Shown here: positions 1-8,211 of the stretch, piece by piece
Layout: every line of letters starts with the position of its first letter
Numbering within the stretch: position 1 is the stretch's first letter
Source: Spirosoma validum
GTDB taxonomy: Bacteria; Bacteroidota; Bacteroidia; Cytophagales; Spirosomataceae
Reading direction: 5' to 3'
Assembly (NCBI RefSeq): GCF_014699035.1
Contig: NZ_JACXAA010000008.1
Span: forward strand, 186,001 to 250,000
Length of the DNA: 64,000 nucleotides
Position numbers and translations under genes: made by a program
The notes under the pieces: model-generated
Seen by the model: the letters and a program-made list of their open reading frames with translations, nothing else
The model's database searches: none
Told to the model about the DNA's origin: nothing

Positions 1-643
1 CAAAGGCCGTGAATTTATTCGCTCGTCCGTAAACAGCCTGCCCGGTCGTCCGACTCAGGTTCGGTAAGGCTGCTTTTACTTCATCTTCAATAAACTTGAA
101 TACCTGTGCACGCGGTACGGTAGGATGAGGTGAAAAATCGCCATAGGTCGCTATGATAGGCACATTACCGTACAAGTCCATCATCATGAAATAAGCCAGT
201 GCCCGCACCATTCTTAATTCGGATAGATTCGTTGCCTTGGTAGCCGTCGAAGCCGGAATAGTCTGATCCAGAATGGACAACGACTGGTTTGTAACGCCAA
301 TCACAGTCGACAGCCAGCTCCAGGCGCCGTTGGTGGAGCCATGGTCCTTGGTCCAGTTATGGTAGTGGAGCATCCGATAGTTTTGGTTGTCATACCAGTT
401 ACCACCACGAGCGGGCAAGATGGCCTCGTCGGAACTCAGGGATTGCATGAACCAGTAATCCAGCGAAAAATTACCCCGAAGAGCCGCATAGGGCGGGCCG
501 GATGCCTGAATGAACTGCGACGAATTCTGCGGAAAAATATCGGGTGTTAGTTCGGTGTTAACCGGTACGTTTATGTCGTGACAGGCTGTGGTCAGGTAAA
601 CAAACAGCGCCAGAAACGCGCTGGACGTGAATATTTTTTTCAT
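1..643 (-). CDS. SusD/RagB-like outer-membrane nutrient-binding lipoprotein (partial, C-terminus off window)
   Basis: The reading frame starts at an ATG at 641-643 on the minus strand and stays open for 214 codons to the window edge, so only the N-terminal part is present. It opens with a lipoprotein signal (MKKIFTSSAFLALFVYLTTAC, lipobox cysteine at residue 21) and continues with SusD-type helical segments such as LSELRMVRALAYFMMMDLYG, the TPR-like region of the family. SusD proteins sit on the cell surface as lids of the SusC channel and bind the imported glycan or peptide. It starts 19 bp after the SusC stop and closes the sigma-FecR-SusC-SusD operon. The substrate cannot be told from the sequence. 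Confidence 0.9.
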   Translation of the reverse strand, partial: MKKIFTSSAFLALFVYLTTACHDINVPVNTELTPDIFPQNSSQFIQASGPPYAALRGNFSLDYWFMQSLSSDEAILPARGGNWYDNQNYRMLHYHNWTKDHGSTNGAWSWLSTVIGVTNQSLSILDQTIPASTATKATNLSELRMVRALAYFMMMDLYGNVPIIATYGDFSPHPTVPRAQVFKFIEDEVKAALPNLSRTTGQAVYGRANKFTAF

Positions 644-662
644 GGGTAGTTTCGCTAAGGTT

Positions 663-3600
663 TTAGAATGACACATTGACCCCCACCAGAAGCGTCCGGG
701 TTTTCGGATAGAAATTGTTTGCATCAACACCTGGTGCGATTCCGCCCTGGTTGATTTCAGGATCAATGCCTTTATAGCCCGTGATGACGAACGCATTGTT
801 GACGGTGGCGTAGACTCGCAACGATTTCACATACTCGCCGGTGTTCTTAAAATTGTATCCCAACGTAGCATTGTCTAAGCGCACGTAACTCCCATCTTCA
901 ATAAACCGGCTGGAGTATTTGTACGAGTTAACGTCGGTAGCTTTTTCGTCGGCTGCGTCGACCAGAATGTTGGTAAACTGTGCCGTACTGGGCCGGAACA
1001 GATCGGCGCGGGTAGCGTTGAAGATTTTATTTCCGAATACTCCCCGGAAAAACAGATTGAAGTCGAAGTTTCTGTACCGTAGCGTGTTCGTCCAGCCGAG
1101 CAGCAGTTTCGGTTGTGGGCTACCAAGGTATTTGTAGTCGGCTCCAATAACCGGCGTTGTCGTGAGATCGCCTTTCTGGTTCACGTATTGCGAAACGCCT
1201 TTTTCATTTTTCCCGGCGTACTGAAGCGAGAAGAACTGACCCAGGGGCATCCCCGCCTTTAGGATCTGTAACGTACTGCCTGTTTGACCGTTGCCTTCGG
1301 GCTGGGTAATCCGTACCGAATCTCCCCCAACAAATAGAGGGTTTGTCAGGCTGGTAATTTTGTTGGTGTTGTGAGCCAGATTAATACCGGTTGTCCAACT
1401 GAAATTGGTGGTACGAACGGGCGTAGCGCTCAAACTAAACTCAATCCCTTTGTTATTCATGCTCCCGCCATTGGCGATAATGCTACCCACCGGCACCAGC
1501 GTCGGGTCAACCCGGTACGAGTAAATCATGCCGGTGGTATTCTTATCATACCATTCAACTGTGCCGCTGAGTTTGCCTTTCAGGATAGTAAAATCGAGGC
1601 CGATGTTTGTCGTTGCCGTTTTCTCCCACCGCAAGTCGGGGTTGGCCGCCTGCGTTGGTCCGTAAGCAGCCGTCTGAACGCCATTGTAGTAATACGTACC
1701 GAGGCTACCCGAAATGAACTGGGCTGTGTAGGCATTGAATCCTGTTGCATTACCCGTAACGCCATAGCTGGCCCGTAGCTTCAAGTCATTAAAGAGGCTT
1801 TGGTTCTGCATGAAGCTTTCCTGACTCACGCGCCAGGCAAATCCAGCTGCTGGAAAATAGCCCCACTGGTTGTTCGCGCCGAATACCGAACTACCATCGC
1901 GCCGAATCGATCCCTGAATCAGATATTTGTCTTTGTAATTGTAATTGAGTCGGGCAAAATCAGAGATCAGGCGGTTTTCCTGGTAGATACCGTCCGGACC
2001 AAAATTCACCCGGTACGATGAAATGGCATATGGATTACTCAGGGCAAAATTGTTGTAGCCGATGTTGTCGACGGGAAAGTTCGTGCTCGACGTCTGGAAG
2101 CCATCGCCCGCTATGTTTCCCTGCCACGAGTACCCGAGCACGGCATTGATCGTGTGATCGCCGAACGATTTATCCCACGTTAGAAACGTTTCCAGGACTT
2201 TACGCGTAGTCTGATACGTATTCCGCAACGCCGAGCCGTTTGTGCCGAAATTCAGCAATGAGTGTACTGCCGGTGGATCAGGATTGTTGTAAAAGTTCGC
2301 GCTGTTATACTGTGAATAATAACTGTCGTACGATTCTCCATGCAGCGACGTATTGTTTTGGTACGATAAATTCAGATCGTACGAAAGGCCGAACGGCAAT
2401 TGGACGTGCGTATTGAAGGAGCCAACCAGGTTATTGTACTTCGTATTATCCTTCGCATGGTTGATCATGGCTGCCGGATTGAAATAGCCCGTATTCTGAA
2501 AGTTCTCAAAATAACTGCCATCTGGGTTGGTTACGGGCGATACTGGCAGGTGGTTGATCATCTGCAACAGTACGTTGTTCCGCAGCGGAGTGTTGTTGGC
2601 GTTGCTATTGGAGTTCGTTACGTTCAGGCTAAATCGTACTTTGTCGTTAAAGGCGTACTGATCGACGGCCAGCCGGGCAATAACCCGGTTCAGCGAGCTT
2701 CCTAGCAAAATCCCCTGCTTGTCCAGATAGTTGAGGCTGGCGCTGTACGTACTGTGTTCCGTTCCGCCACTGATCGACAGGTTGTGGTTATGCGAAACCG
2801 CCGAACTTTGCTGAACGGCATTTTGCCAGTTCGTATTAGCGCCTTTGTCATCAATGGGCGAAAACGACTGACCATTCTGCGTCAGAAAGGCTCGTAACTG
2901 GTCAGCATTCATCATCTTCAGGGTGCTGGAAACGCTTTCAATCCCGGCATAGCCACTGTAGGCGATCTGCATCTGACCGCGTTTTCCCCGCTTCGTCGTC
3001 ACCATAATCACGCCATTGGCAGCCCGGTTACCGTAAATGGCCGTAGCGGCTGCATCTTTCAGTACGTCAATGGAGGCAATGTCATCGGGCGCGATAATCG
3101 AAATGTCAGCGCCGGGTACACCGTCGATCACATAAAATGGACCTTGTGAGCTGTTAATGGTCGATGCGCCCCGCAAAACCACCGCAGCAGGCGCATTTGG
3201 ATCGCCATTGGCCGAGATGTTCAGACCCGGTACTTTCCCCTGCAATAACTGCCCGACATCACTGATAGCGCCCCGGTTGAGTTCTTCGGGTTTAATGGTG
3301 CTAATGGCGCTGGTGAGGTTTTTACGCGACTGGGTACCGTAACCCACCACCACGACTTCGTTCAGTGATTTCTCATCGGCCGACAATCGAACCGTGATGG
3401 CGGTCTGGTTGCCGACCCGGATTTCCTGGGGCTGATAACCGACGAAACTAAACACTAGAACCGCCGAATTATCAGGAACTGCCAGCCGAAAATTACCTTG
3501 TCCATCGGTGGTCGTTCCTTTGGCACTACCTTTTATCAGTACGTTCACGCCCGGCAGGGCTTCGCCTTTGGCATCGCGCACCGTACCTGTCACAACCTGA

Positions 3601-4082
3601 TCGGCAACAGTCATTTCTTTCGTGTCGGGCGTATCCGCTACGTTGACAGCGATGGCTTGGTCGATGGGAGCAGACGTACCGGCTGGGTCGGTGCCGACTA
3701 CACGAACGGAGGCCGTATTGTCTTTTTCTTTTCCCGCTTTGGCAGGCTGAATCAGATAGGCATTCTTCTTTACTTTTTTGTAGCGAAGACCTAGCGGCTG
3801 TAACAACTGCTTCAGTTCAGTTTCAATAGGACGAGCGAAATCCTGAGCGGTTGTTTTGTAGCCCTCCACAGTTTTATCTTCGAACAGCAGATCGACCTGG
3901 TAAGCTTTTTTTAATTGAGTAAGAGCTTCTTTGAGAGACAGGTAGGTTGCTGGAATCGGTTTCTGTAGCGGAGTAGCTCCGCTTTTCTGATAGCGTTTGG
4001 CCAGCACTTGTCCCGATGCTGGCCAGGTCTGAAAGGCCAGCAGAAGCACAAAAAAAGGAGTAACAAGTAAGGGATTTTTCAT
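663..4082 (-). CDS. SusC/RagA-family TonB-dependent transporter with N-terminal STN signalling domain
   Basis: 1139 residues. Seen in order: a signal peptide (about 1-24, ending ASGQ); an STN (secretin/TonB N-terminal) domain at about 45-112; a carboxypeptidase-regulatory-like beta domain at about 160-240 (GTVRDAKGEALPGVNVLIKG); the SusC signature NEVVVVGYGTQSRK; a plug with VIDGVPGADI and IDVLKDAAATAIYG; then a long beta-barrel ending in the aromatic NVSF terminus. Family knowledge: such proteins import bound oligomers across the outer membrane using TonB energy. The STN domain touches the periplasmic part of FecR to report substrate, matching the FecR gene 31 bp upstream. Complete and apparently functional. 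Specificity is unknown. Confidence 0.95.
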   Translation of the reverse strand: MKNPLLVTPFFVLLLAFQTWPASGQVLAKRYQKSGATPLQKPIPATYLSLKEALTQLKKAYQVDLLFEDKTVEGYKTTAQDFARPIETELKQLLQPLGLRYKKVKKNAYLIQPAKAGKEKDNTASVRVVGTDPAGTSAPIDQAIAVNVADTPDTKEMTVADQVVTGTVRDAKGEALPGVNVLIKGSAKGTTTDGQGNFRLAVPDNSAVLVFSFVGYQPQEIRVGNQTAITVRLSADEKSLNEVVVVGYGTQSRKNLTSAISTIKPEELNRGAISDVGQLLQGKVPGLNISANGDPNAPAAVVLRGASTINSSQGPFYVIDGVPGADISIIAPDDIASIDVLKDAAATAIYGNRAANGVIMVTTKRGKRGQMQIAYSGYAGIESVSSTLKMMNADQLRAFLTQNGQSFSPIDDKGANTNWQNAVQQSSAVSHNHNLSISGGTEHSTYSASLNYLDKQGILLGSSLNRVIARLAVDQYAFNDKVRFSLNVTNSNSNANNTPLRNNVLLQMINHLPVSPVTNPDGSYFENFQNTGYFNPAAMINHAKDNTKYNNLVGSFNTHVQLPFGLSYDLNLSYQNNTSLHGESYDSYYSQYNSANFYNNPDPPAVHSLLNFGTNGSALRNTYQTTRKVLETFLTWDKSFGDHTINAVLGYSWQGNIAGDGFQTSSTNFPVDNIGYNNFALSNPYAISSYRVNFGPDGIYQENRLISDFARLNYNYKDKYLIQGSIRRDGSSVFGANNQWGYFPAAGFAWRVSQESFMQNQSLFNDLKLRASYGVTGNATGFNAYTAQFISGSLGTYYYNGVQTAAYGPTQAANPDLRWEKTATTNIGLDFTILKGKLSGTVEWYDKNTTGMIYSYRVDPTLVPVGSIIANGGSMNNKGIEFSLSATPVRTTNFSWTTGINLAHNTNKITSLTNPLFVGGDSVRITQPEGNGQTGSTLQILKAGMPLGQFFSLQYAGKNEKGVSQYVNQKGDLTTTPVIGADYKYLGSPQPKLLLGWTNTLRYRNFDFNLFFRGVFGNKIFNATRADLFRPSTAQFTNILVDAADEKATDVNSYKYSSRFIEDGSYVRLDNATLGYNFKNTGEYVKSLRVYATVNNAFVITGYKGIDPEINQGGIAPGVDANNFYPKTRTLLVGVNVSF

Positions 4083-4113
4083 AAATAGGAAGCATTAAGA
4101 GGTATTAAAAATG

Positions 4114-5115
4114 TCAGGGATTTAGCGGCTTGGTGAACGTAATCTGATTGCCTTTCTGGCTGACAGCCACATCCAGCAGATCGGCAATGACCCGGCTCAA
4201 TTCAGTAGCTGTTCGCGTGCTGAACGTACCCGAGACAGTGCGTTGCGCCAGCGCAGAATCGGCAACGGTAACCTGCATGCCGTAAGTCTTTTCCAGTAGC
4301 CCGGCGATTTCGCTCAAAGTAGTCTGATCAAATTCATGCTGGTGTTCCTGCCAGGCCGCGTAGGCATCCGGATGGGGTAGGTGTTTCATCGATAGAAATC
4401 CCGACGAATCCAGACTGATCAGATCGCCCGGTTTAAGGGTAATATGTCGGGCCGACCGATGAGCAGTCTGAACAATCTCTACTTTTCCGCGCTGGAGAAC
4501 CACTTTGGCGCCACGAGGGCGAGAGAAAACGCTAAACACGGTACCCAGAACGATTACGTCCAGATTATGCTCCGTACTAACGACAAATTGAGCCTGGTTA
4601 CTGAGGTGTTTTACCGCGAAACTGGCCTCGCCCACTAAATGTACCCGGCGCGCCTGATTACCGAATCCGAAACGGGCATATCGTATCGACGAGTTGGCAT
4701 TCAGAGTGACCGTGCTTCCGTCCGGAAGATCTACCTGGCGTACTTCACCATAGCCCGTATAAACGGAACGATACTCTATATACGAACGGCCTGTGTAAAG
4801 CCCTCCCAACAGTAAAAGCCCAGCAAAAACCGCGGCCCATTGCCATACAGAGAGAAATCGGTTCGGACGATTCGGGTCAACCTGAGGATACAAAGGTGTT
4901 TGTTCCGTGATTAACCTGCTTACAGATTGCTGAAGTTTGGTTTCCACCTCAATAGCATATTGAGGATTCCGATTTTCCCATTCCTCCAGCCACGCGTAAT
5001 AATGCTCCTTGTTCTCGGGGTGCTGGAGCCATTCCGCAATCATCTGACGCTGGAGAGCCGTGACCCGATTTGCAAAATGCTCAAAAATCAGTTGTTTGTT
5101 GACAAGATTGTCCAT
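4114..5115 (-). CDS. FecR-family anti-sigma factor
   Basis: 333 residues. The N-terminal cytosolic sigma-binding part (about 1-85) is followed by one transmembrane helix (about 90-107, VWQWAAVFAGLLLLGGLY), a periplasmic FecR domain (about 120-215, with VDLPDGSTVTLNANSSIRY and GEASFAV) and a C-terminal DUF4974 domain (about 262-330, VSGTFSTRTATELSRVIADL), which resembles STN. It holds the ECF sigma factor inactive until the STN domain of the cognate SusC signals occupancy. It lies between the sigma gene (39 bp) and the STN-bearing SusC (31 bp), so the trans-envelope relay is complete here. Length and domain order are normal for Bacteroidota FecR. Confidence 0.95.
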   Translation of the reverse strand: MDNLVNKQLIFEHFANRVTALQRQMIAEWLQHPENKEHYYAWLEEWENRNPQYAIEVETKLQQSVSRLITEQTPLYPQVDPNRPNRFLSVWQWAAVFAGLLLLGGLYTGRSYIEYRSVYTGYGEVRQVDLPDGSTVTLNANSSIRYARFGFGNQARRVHLVGEASFAVKHLSNQAQFVVSTEHNLDVIVLGTVFSVFSRPRGAKVVLQRGKVEIVQTAHRSARHITLKPGDLISLDSSGFLSMKHLPHPDAYAAWQEHQHEFDQTTLSEIAGLLEKTYGMQVTVADSALAQRTVSGTFSTRTATELSRVIADLLDVAVSQKGNQITFTKPLNP

Positions 5116-5154
5116 ACGATAATCAACAGCTAAGTACAGCGATCCGTAACTATT

Positions 5155-5805
5155 TTAGCGTATCAGGTCGCCCAACAGGAATACAAGCCATATGGAAAAG
5201 AGCGCCGTTCGGAGTAGACTCAGCGCTTTCGTAATGTGCATTTCAACGGCCTTCACCGAAATAGATAGTTCATCCGCAATTTCTTTATGCTTTTTACTTT
5301 CAAAACGACTCAGTAGAAAAACCCGCTGACACTGAGGAGGCAGCCCGCTCACAACCGTCTGAACCCGGTGGTAGAGTTCCGTGTACTGCAAAATCTGCTG
5401 TGGGTCTTCTGTTTCGGCAATGTCCATCAGAAAATCCTCTGTCGGCCGCTGATGTGCAAACTCATCGCGCAAATGATTGTAAATTCGGTTGCGTAAAGCC
5501 CGAAACAGATAAGCCCGAATCGACGTAGTGATGTGTAGATGAAGCTGCCCCTTCCAAAAATTGGAAAACACCTCACTCACCAAATCTTCGGCCTGTTCTT
5601 TCGATTGAACAAAGCGGACGGCATGATTGCACAGCGGTCGGTAATAACGCCTGAAGAGTAGTTCGTAACCCTCACGGACACTGCGGTCAAATGCCTGCCG
5701 AATAAACAGCTCCGAATCGACGACTCGACTTTCGCTGTGGTCGGGATCAGTTACCTTTATTGGTTTTCCCCGCTGATCTGGATAAAGTGGTTGTAGCTGA
5801 CTCAT
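5155..5805 (-). CDS. ECF RNA polymerase sigma-70 factor (Bacteroidota expansion family)
   Basis: 216 residues. Region 2 is visible at about 35-90 (YELLFRRYYRPLCNHAVRF, EDLVSEVFSNFW), where the -10 element is melted. Region 4 lies at about 145-200 (LPPQCQRVFLLSRFESKKHK, IADELSISVKAVEMHITKAL) as a helix-turn-helix. The last 20 or so residues are strongly hydrophobic (ALFSIWLVFLLGDLIR), an unusual tail that could tether the factor to the membrane or to FecR. First gene of the sigma-FecR-SusC-SusD operon, so probably autoregulated. About 45 residues precede region 2, so a somewhat later start is possible. Confidence 0.93.
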   Translation of the reverse strand: MSQLQPLYPDQRGKPIKVTDPDHSESRVVDSELFIRQAFDRSVREGYELLFRRYYRPLCNHAVRFVQSKEQAEDLVSEVFSNFWKGQLHLHITTSIRAYLFRALRNRIYNHLRDEFAHQRPTEDFLMDIAETEDPQQILQYTELYHRVQTVVSGLPPQCQRVFLLSRFESKKHKEIADELSISVKAVEMHITKALSLLRTALFSIWLVFLLGDLIR

Positions 5806-5883
5806 GGATCGGGCTTAATACATACGAAGACACGAAAACAAACAGATACCCTAGGTGGTAATTTGACTATTTGACGAAAAATT

Positions 5884-5899
5884 TTAACCGTACGGTTAA
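5884..5899. promoter_or_regulatory. perfect 16-bp palindrome upstream of the ECF sigma operon
   Basis: TTAACCGTACGGTTAA is a perfect dyad about 80 bp upstream of the sigma start codon. Size and position suit a dimeric regulator's operator; the cognate protein is unknown. I see no exact TAnnTTTG box beside it. The rest of 5806-6111 holds only the hairpin at 6009-6070. Confidence 0.4.
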
Positions 5900-6008
5900 C
5901 CATACGTCAAAGCCAGCTGGAATGTTGCCAGAATTTAACTGGTCAGTCAGTAATAATGTGAATACGGGACTTGATAGGACTCGTAAGGCCGTACCAACGT
6001 AGCGTCGC

Positions 6009-6070
6009 TAACTAAACATGCCAGAACAACTCAATGGACCGAAGGTTGAGCGTTCTGGCATGTTTAGTTA
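6009..6070. repeat. long intergenic palindrome (19-bp perfect arms)
   Basis: Arms 6009-6027 and 6052-6070 are exact reverse complements. A second 5-bp stem (6030-6034 with 6046-6050) lies inside. It lies 42 bp beyond the stop of the small minus-strand gene at 6112. It could end transcription, but it has no U-tract and resembles the other long palindromes in this window. Confidence 0.75.
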
Positions 6071-6111
6071 ACAGGAATTCTAATCTAAGGTATACTCATC
6101 GGCACGAGTCA

Positions 6112-6333
6112 TTAATAGGCCAGAATTTCACAGTTATATCCAAATGAATTAACAGATTCGATGATTTCGTCAGGAGAGAAATTGTCTCCTTCGACACGTA
6201 GTACTTTATCGCAATCTTCCAGGTCAAAACTTATTTTGTCTGCCTTAAAGCGGTCAAGAAGTTTTTGAATCAGCATCGTTGATATGGCTACTTCCTGAAC
6301 ATTTGTTTTGAAAACTTCCACCATACGCATCAT
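6112..6333 (-). CDS. small heavy-metal-associated (HMA)-like domain protein without CxxC
   Basis: About 73 residues. The pattern of an internal helix (ISTMLIQKLLDRF), a strand (KISFDLEDCDKVLRVEG) and a helix ending in ESVNSFGYNCEIL resembles the beta-alpha-beta-beta-alpha-beta ferredoxin-like fold of HMA proteins, whose C-terminal part often reads ...GY.CE.L. The metal-binding CxxC loop is absent, so metal binding is not supported. I chose ATG 6333, which has GGA seven bases upstream; an in-frame TTG at 6345 and ATGs at 6330 and 6324 are alternatives. It follows the VOC gene by 34 bp and probably shares its transcript. Function unknown. Confidence 0.7.
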   Translation of the reverse strand: MMRMVEVFKTNVQEVAISTMLIQKLLDRFKADKISFDLEDCDKVLRVEGDNFSPDEIIESVNSFGYNCEILAY

Positions 6334-6367
6334 GGCTTTATCCAATTGGTTTCGATCCTGTGAGGAG

Positions 6368-6784
6368 TCACAGGGTTTGATTTTTATCGTAATTCACGAT
6401 CCAGTTTATTCCGAACTTATCGGTGAACGCGCCGAATTTAGCACCCCAGAACATATCAGCTATAGGATCAATAATTTTCCCGCCGGCTGATAACCGGGTA
6501 AAGAACGTGGTTAGTTCTTCTTCGGAACTACAATTAATGGATAACGTAATGGAATTGCCTTTGATCAGGCTGGTTCTGTTCATGTCGGAACCCATCAATA
6601 CAAGATTTCCTTTCGTGAGGCTGGCGTGCAAAATTTTTTGTTGCCATTCGGCGGTCATTTGCGCGGCTACCGGCGACTCACCAACGGTTTGCAAATAGAG
6701 TTCACTGTCCAAGCATTCCTGGTAAAATGTCATAGCTTCGCGACAATTACCATCGAAAGTCAAATAAGCATTAATTTGTGTCAT
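6368..6784 (-). CDS. VOC-family (PhnB/glyoxalase-like) protein
   Basis: 138 residues. The start MTQINAYLTFDGNCREAMTF, followed by FYQECLD and the C-terminal WGAKFGAFTDKFGINWIVNY, is the hallmark of the PhnB-like branch of the vicinal-oxygen-chelate superfamily, which folds as paired beta-alpha-beta-beta-beta modules and forms dimers. Members include metal-dependent isomerases, dioxygenases and resistance proteins; most PhnB-like ones have no known substrate. Full length for the branch. It is divergent from the GlxA-type regulator at 7069 across a 284-bp AT-rich gap, so that regulator is a candidate controller. Confidence 0.88.
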   Translation of the reverse strand: MTQINAYLTFDGNCREAMTFYQECLDSELYLQTVGESPVAAQMTAEWQQKILHASLTKGNLVLMGSDMNRTSLIKGNSITLSINCSSEEELTTFFTRLSAGGKIIDPIADMFWGAKFGAFTDKFGINWIVNYDKNQTL

Positions 6785-7033
6785 ATTTTTAGATAAATTT
6801 AAGGTTCATTGATTTATTGTTTCGACTAAATAAGTGCTGGTTACTAAGTGATTTTTTGAGAAGATCACTGCAAAAAAAATAGTATTTATCTTCATTAAAT
6901 GAATTGAGCATTAATTGTGAAAAAAAGCTATTGAAAAATTCATCTAATTAAAAATCCTTCTGACGTTTTTGTCTTTACAAATATAGTTCTATCAATTCTG
7001 TTTTATCAGGTGAGAATCCGTCAAAATAGGGGG

Positions 7034-7064
7034 TTGATTACGACAGCAATTTCCTTTATATTTG
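7034..7064 (+). promoter_or_regulatory. Bacteroidota sigma-A type promoter for the GlxA-like regulator
   Basis: TTG at 7034-7036 and TATATTTG at 7057-7064, 20 bp apart, fit the -33 TTG / -7 TAnnTTTG consensus. The -7 box ends four bases before the ATG at 7069, so transcription should begin at or next to the start codon. Confidence 0.65.
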
Positions 7065-7068
7065 ACCT

Positions 7069-8061
7069 ATGAAGCATGTATCTATTCTTATACCCGAAGG
7101 CCATATTAGTCTTACGAATATCGACGGAACGTATCAGATTCTTTCTGAAGTAAATTCATTTCAGATCGCCATGGGCAAACCGCCACTTTTTGCGGTTCAA
7201 CTAGTGGGACTGTCCAAGGAAGCGAGTTTACGCAATGGGTTATTCACCATTAAGCCGGACGTCTTGATTGACGAGATCGAAAAAACTGATCTGATCATTA
7301 TTCCGGCCCTGTTTGGCGAACATGAGCAAAGCATGGCGCTGAATCAGGAGTTTATCCCCTGGATTATTCAACAGCGTGAAAATGGGGCAGAAATCGCTAG
7401 TTTCTGTGTCGGTGCCTTCTTTCTGGCGGCTACGGGTTTGCTGAACGGGAAACAGTGCGCAACCCATTGGCGTCTAGCTAATGAATTCAGGGCTGCGTTT
7501 CCGGATGTTAATCTGGTCGATGATAAGATTATGACGGAAGAAAACGGGCTATATACCAGTGGAGGGGCTTATTCCTATTTAAATCTTCTCCTGTATTTAG
7601 TTGAAAAATATGCGGGGCGCGATACGGCTATTTTAATTGCCAAAGCGTTCATGATTGATATTGACAAAAACAGCCAGTCTCCCTTTATTATATTCCAGGG
7701 TCAAAAGACTCATAATGATGAGCCGATTAAAAAAGCCCAGGAATTTATTGAGACCAATTTTCAGGAAAAAATAACAGTTGATCAATTGGCTGATATGCTG
7801 GCGATTGGTCGCAGAAATCTGGAACGAAGATTCAAAAAAGCGACGAGTAATACAGTTTCAGAATACATTCAGCGAGTAAAGATTGAGGCCGCAAAAAAAA
7901 GCTTCGAAACAGATCGAAAAAATATAAGCGAAGTGATGTACGATGTTGGTTATTCAGATATCAAAGCGTTCCGGACAATATTCAAAAAAATCACGGGACT
8001 TTCACCAATCGATTATAGAAATAAGTATACGAAAAAAGTAGAAAAATTAGAGGTAGCTTAA
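7069..8061 (+). CDS. GlxA-family transcriptional regulator (DJ-1/PfpI + AraC HTH)
   Basis: 330 residues. The N-terminal DJ-1/PfpI-like domain (about 1-185) carries the nucleophile-elbow cysteine C113 in IASFCVGAFFLAATGLL. The C-terminal AraC/XylS domain (about 225-320) has two helix-turn-helix units (ITVDQLADMLAIGRRNLERR and SEVMYDVGYSDIKAFRTIFK). Such regulators sense small molecules through the amidase-like domain. The residues after C113 (VGA) differ from a PfpI triad, so a catalytic role is doubtful. The start is supported by the family N-terminus MKHVSILIPEG, though the promoter leaves almost no leader. Divergent from the VOC and HMA-like genes, its likely targets. Confidence 0.93.
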   Translation: MKHVSILIPEGHISLTNIDGTYQILSEVNSFQIAMGKPPLFAVQLVGLSKEASLRNGLFTIKPDVLIDEIEKTDLIIIPALFGEHEQSMALNQEFIPWIIQQRENGAEIASFCVGAFFLAATGLLNGKQCATHWRLANEFRAAFPDVNLVDDKIMTEENGLYTSGGAYSYLNLLLYLVEKYAGRDTAILIAKAFMIDIDKNSQSPFIIFQGQKTHNDEPIKKAQEFIETNFQEKITVDQLADMLAIGRRNLERRFKKATSNTVSEYIQRVKIEAAKKSFETDRKNISEVMYDVGYSDIKAFRTIFKKITGLSPIDYRNKYTKKVEKLEVA

Positions 8062-8097
8062 AGTCTATTGATGCACTAATAAATCTGTTGAAATTAG

Positions 8098-8178
8098 ATC
8101 TTTGACAAAGTTCAAAATCGCTCCGCTTCGGCGCAGGGCGGCCTGTGCCGTCCGACGGCGGCCCGGTTTGTCAAAGAT
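8098..8178. repeat. GC-rich intergenic repeat with 12-bp inverted ends
   Basis: ATCTTTGACAAA at 8098-8109 is repeated in reverse at 8167-8178 around a GC-rich centre. It lies between the convergent regulator and phosphoesterase genes. The inverted ends and compositional contrast suggest a small palindromic element; it could also act as a two-way terminator. Confidence 0.6.
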
Positions 8179-8211
8179 AGTATCTGGCTACCTGACCTGG
8201 AGTGATACGTA

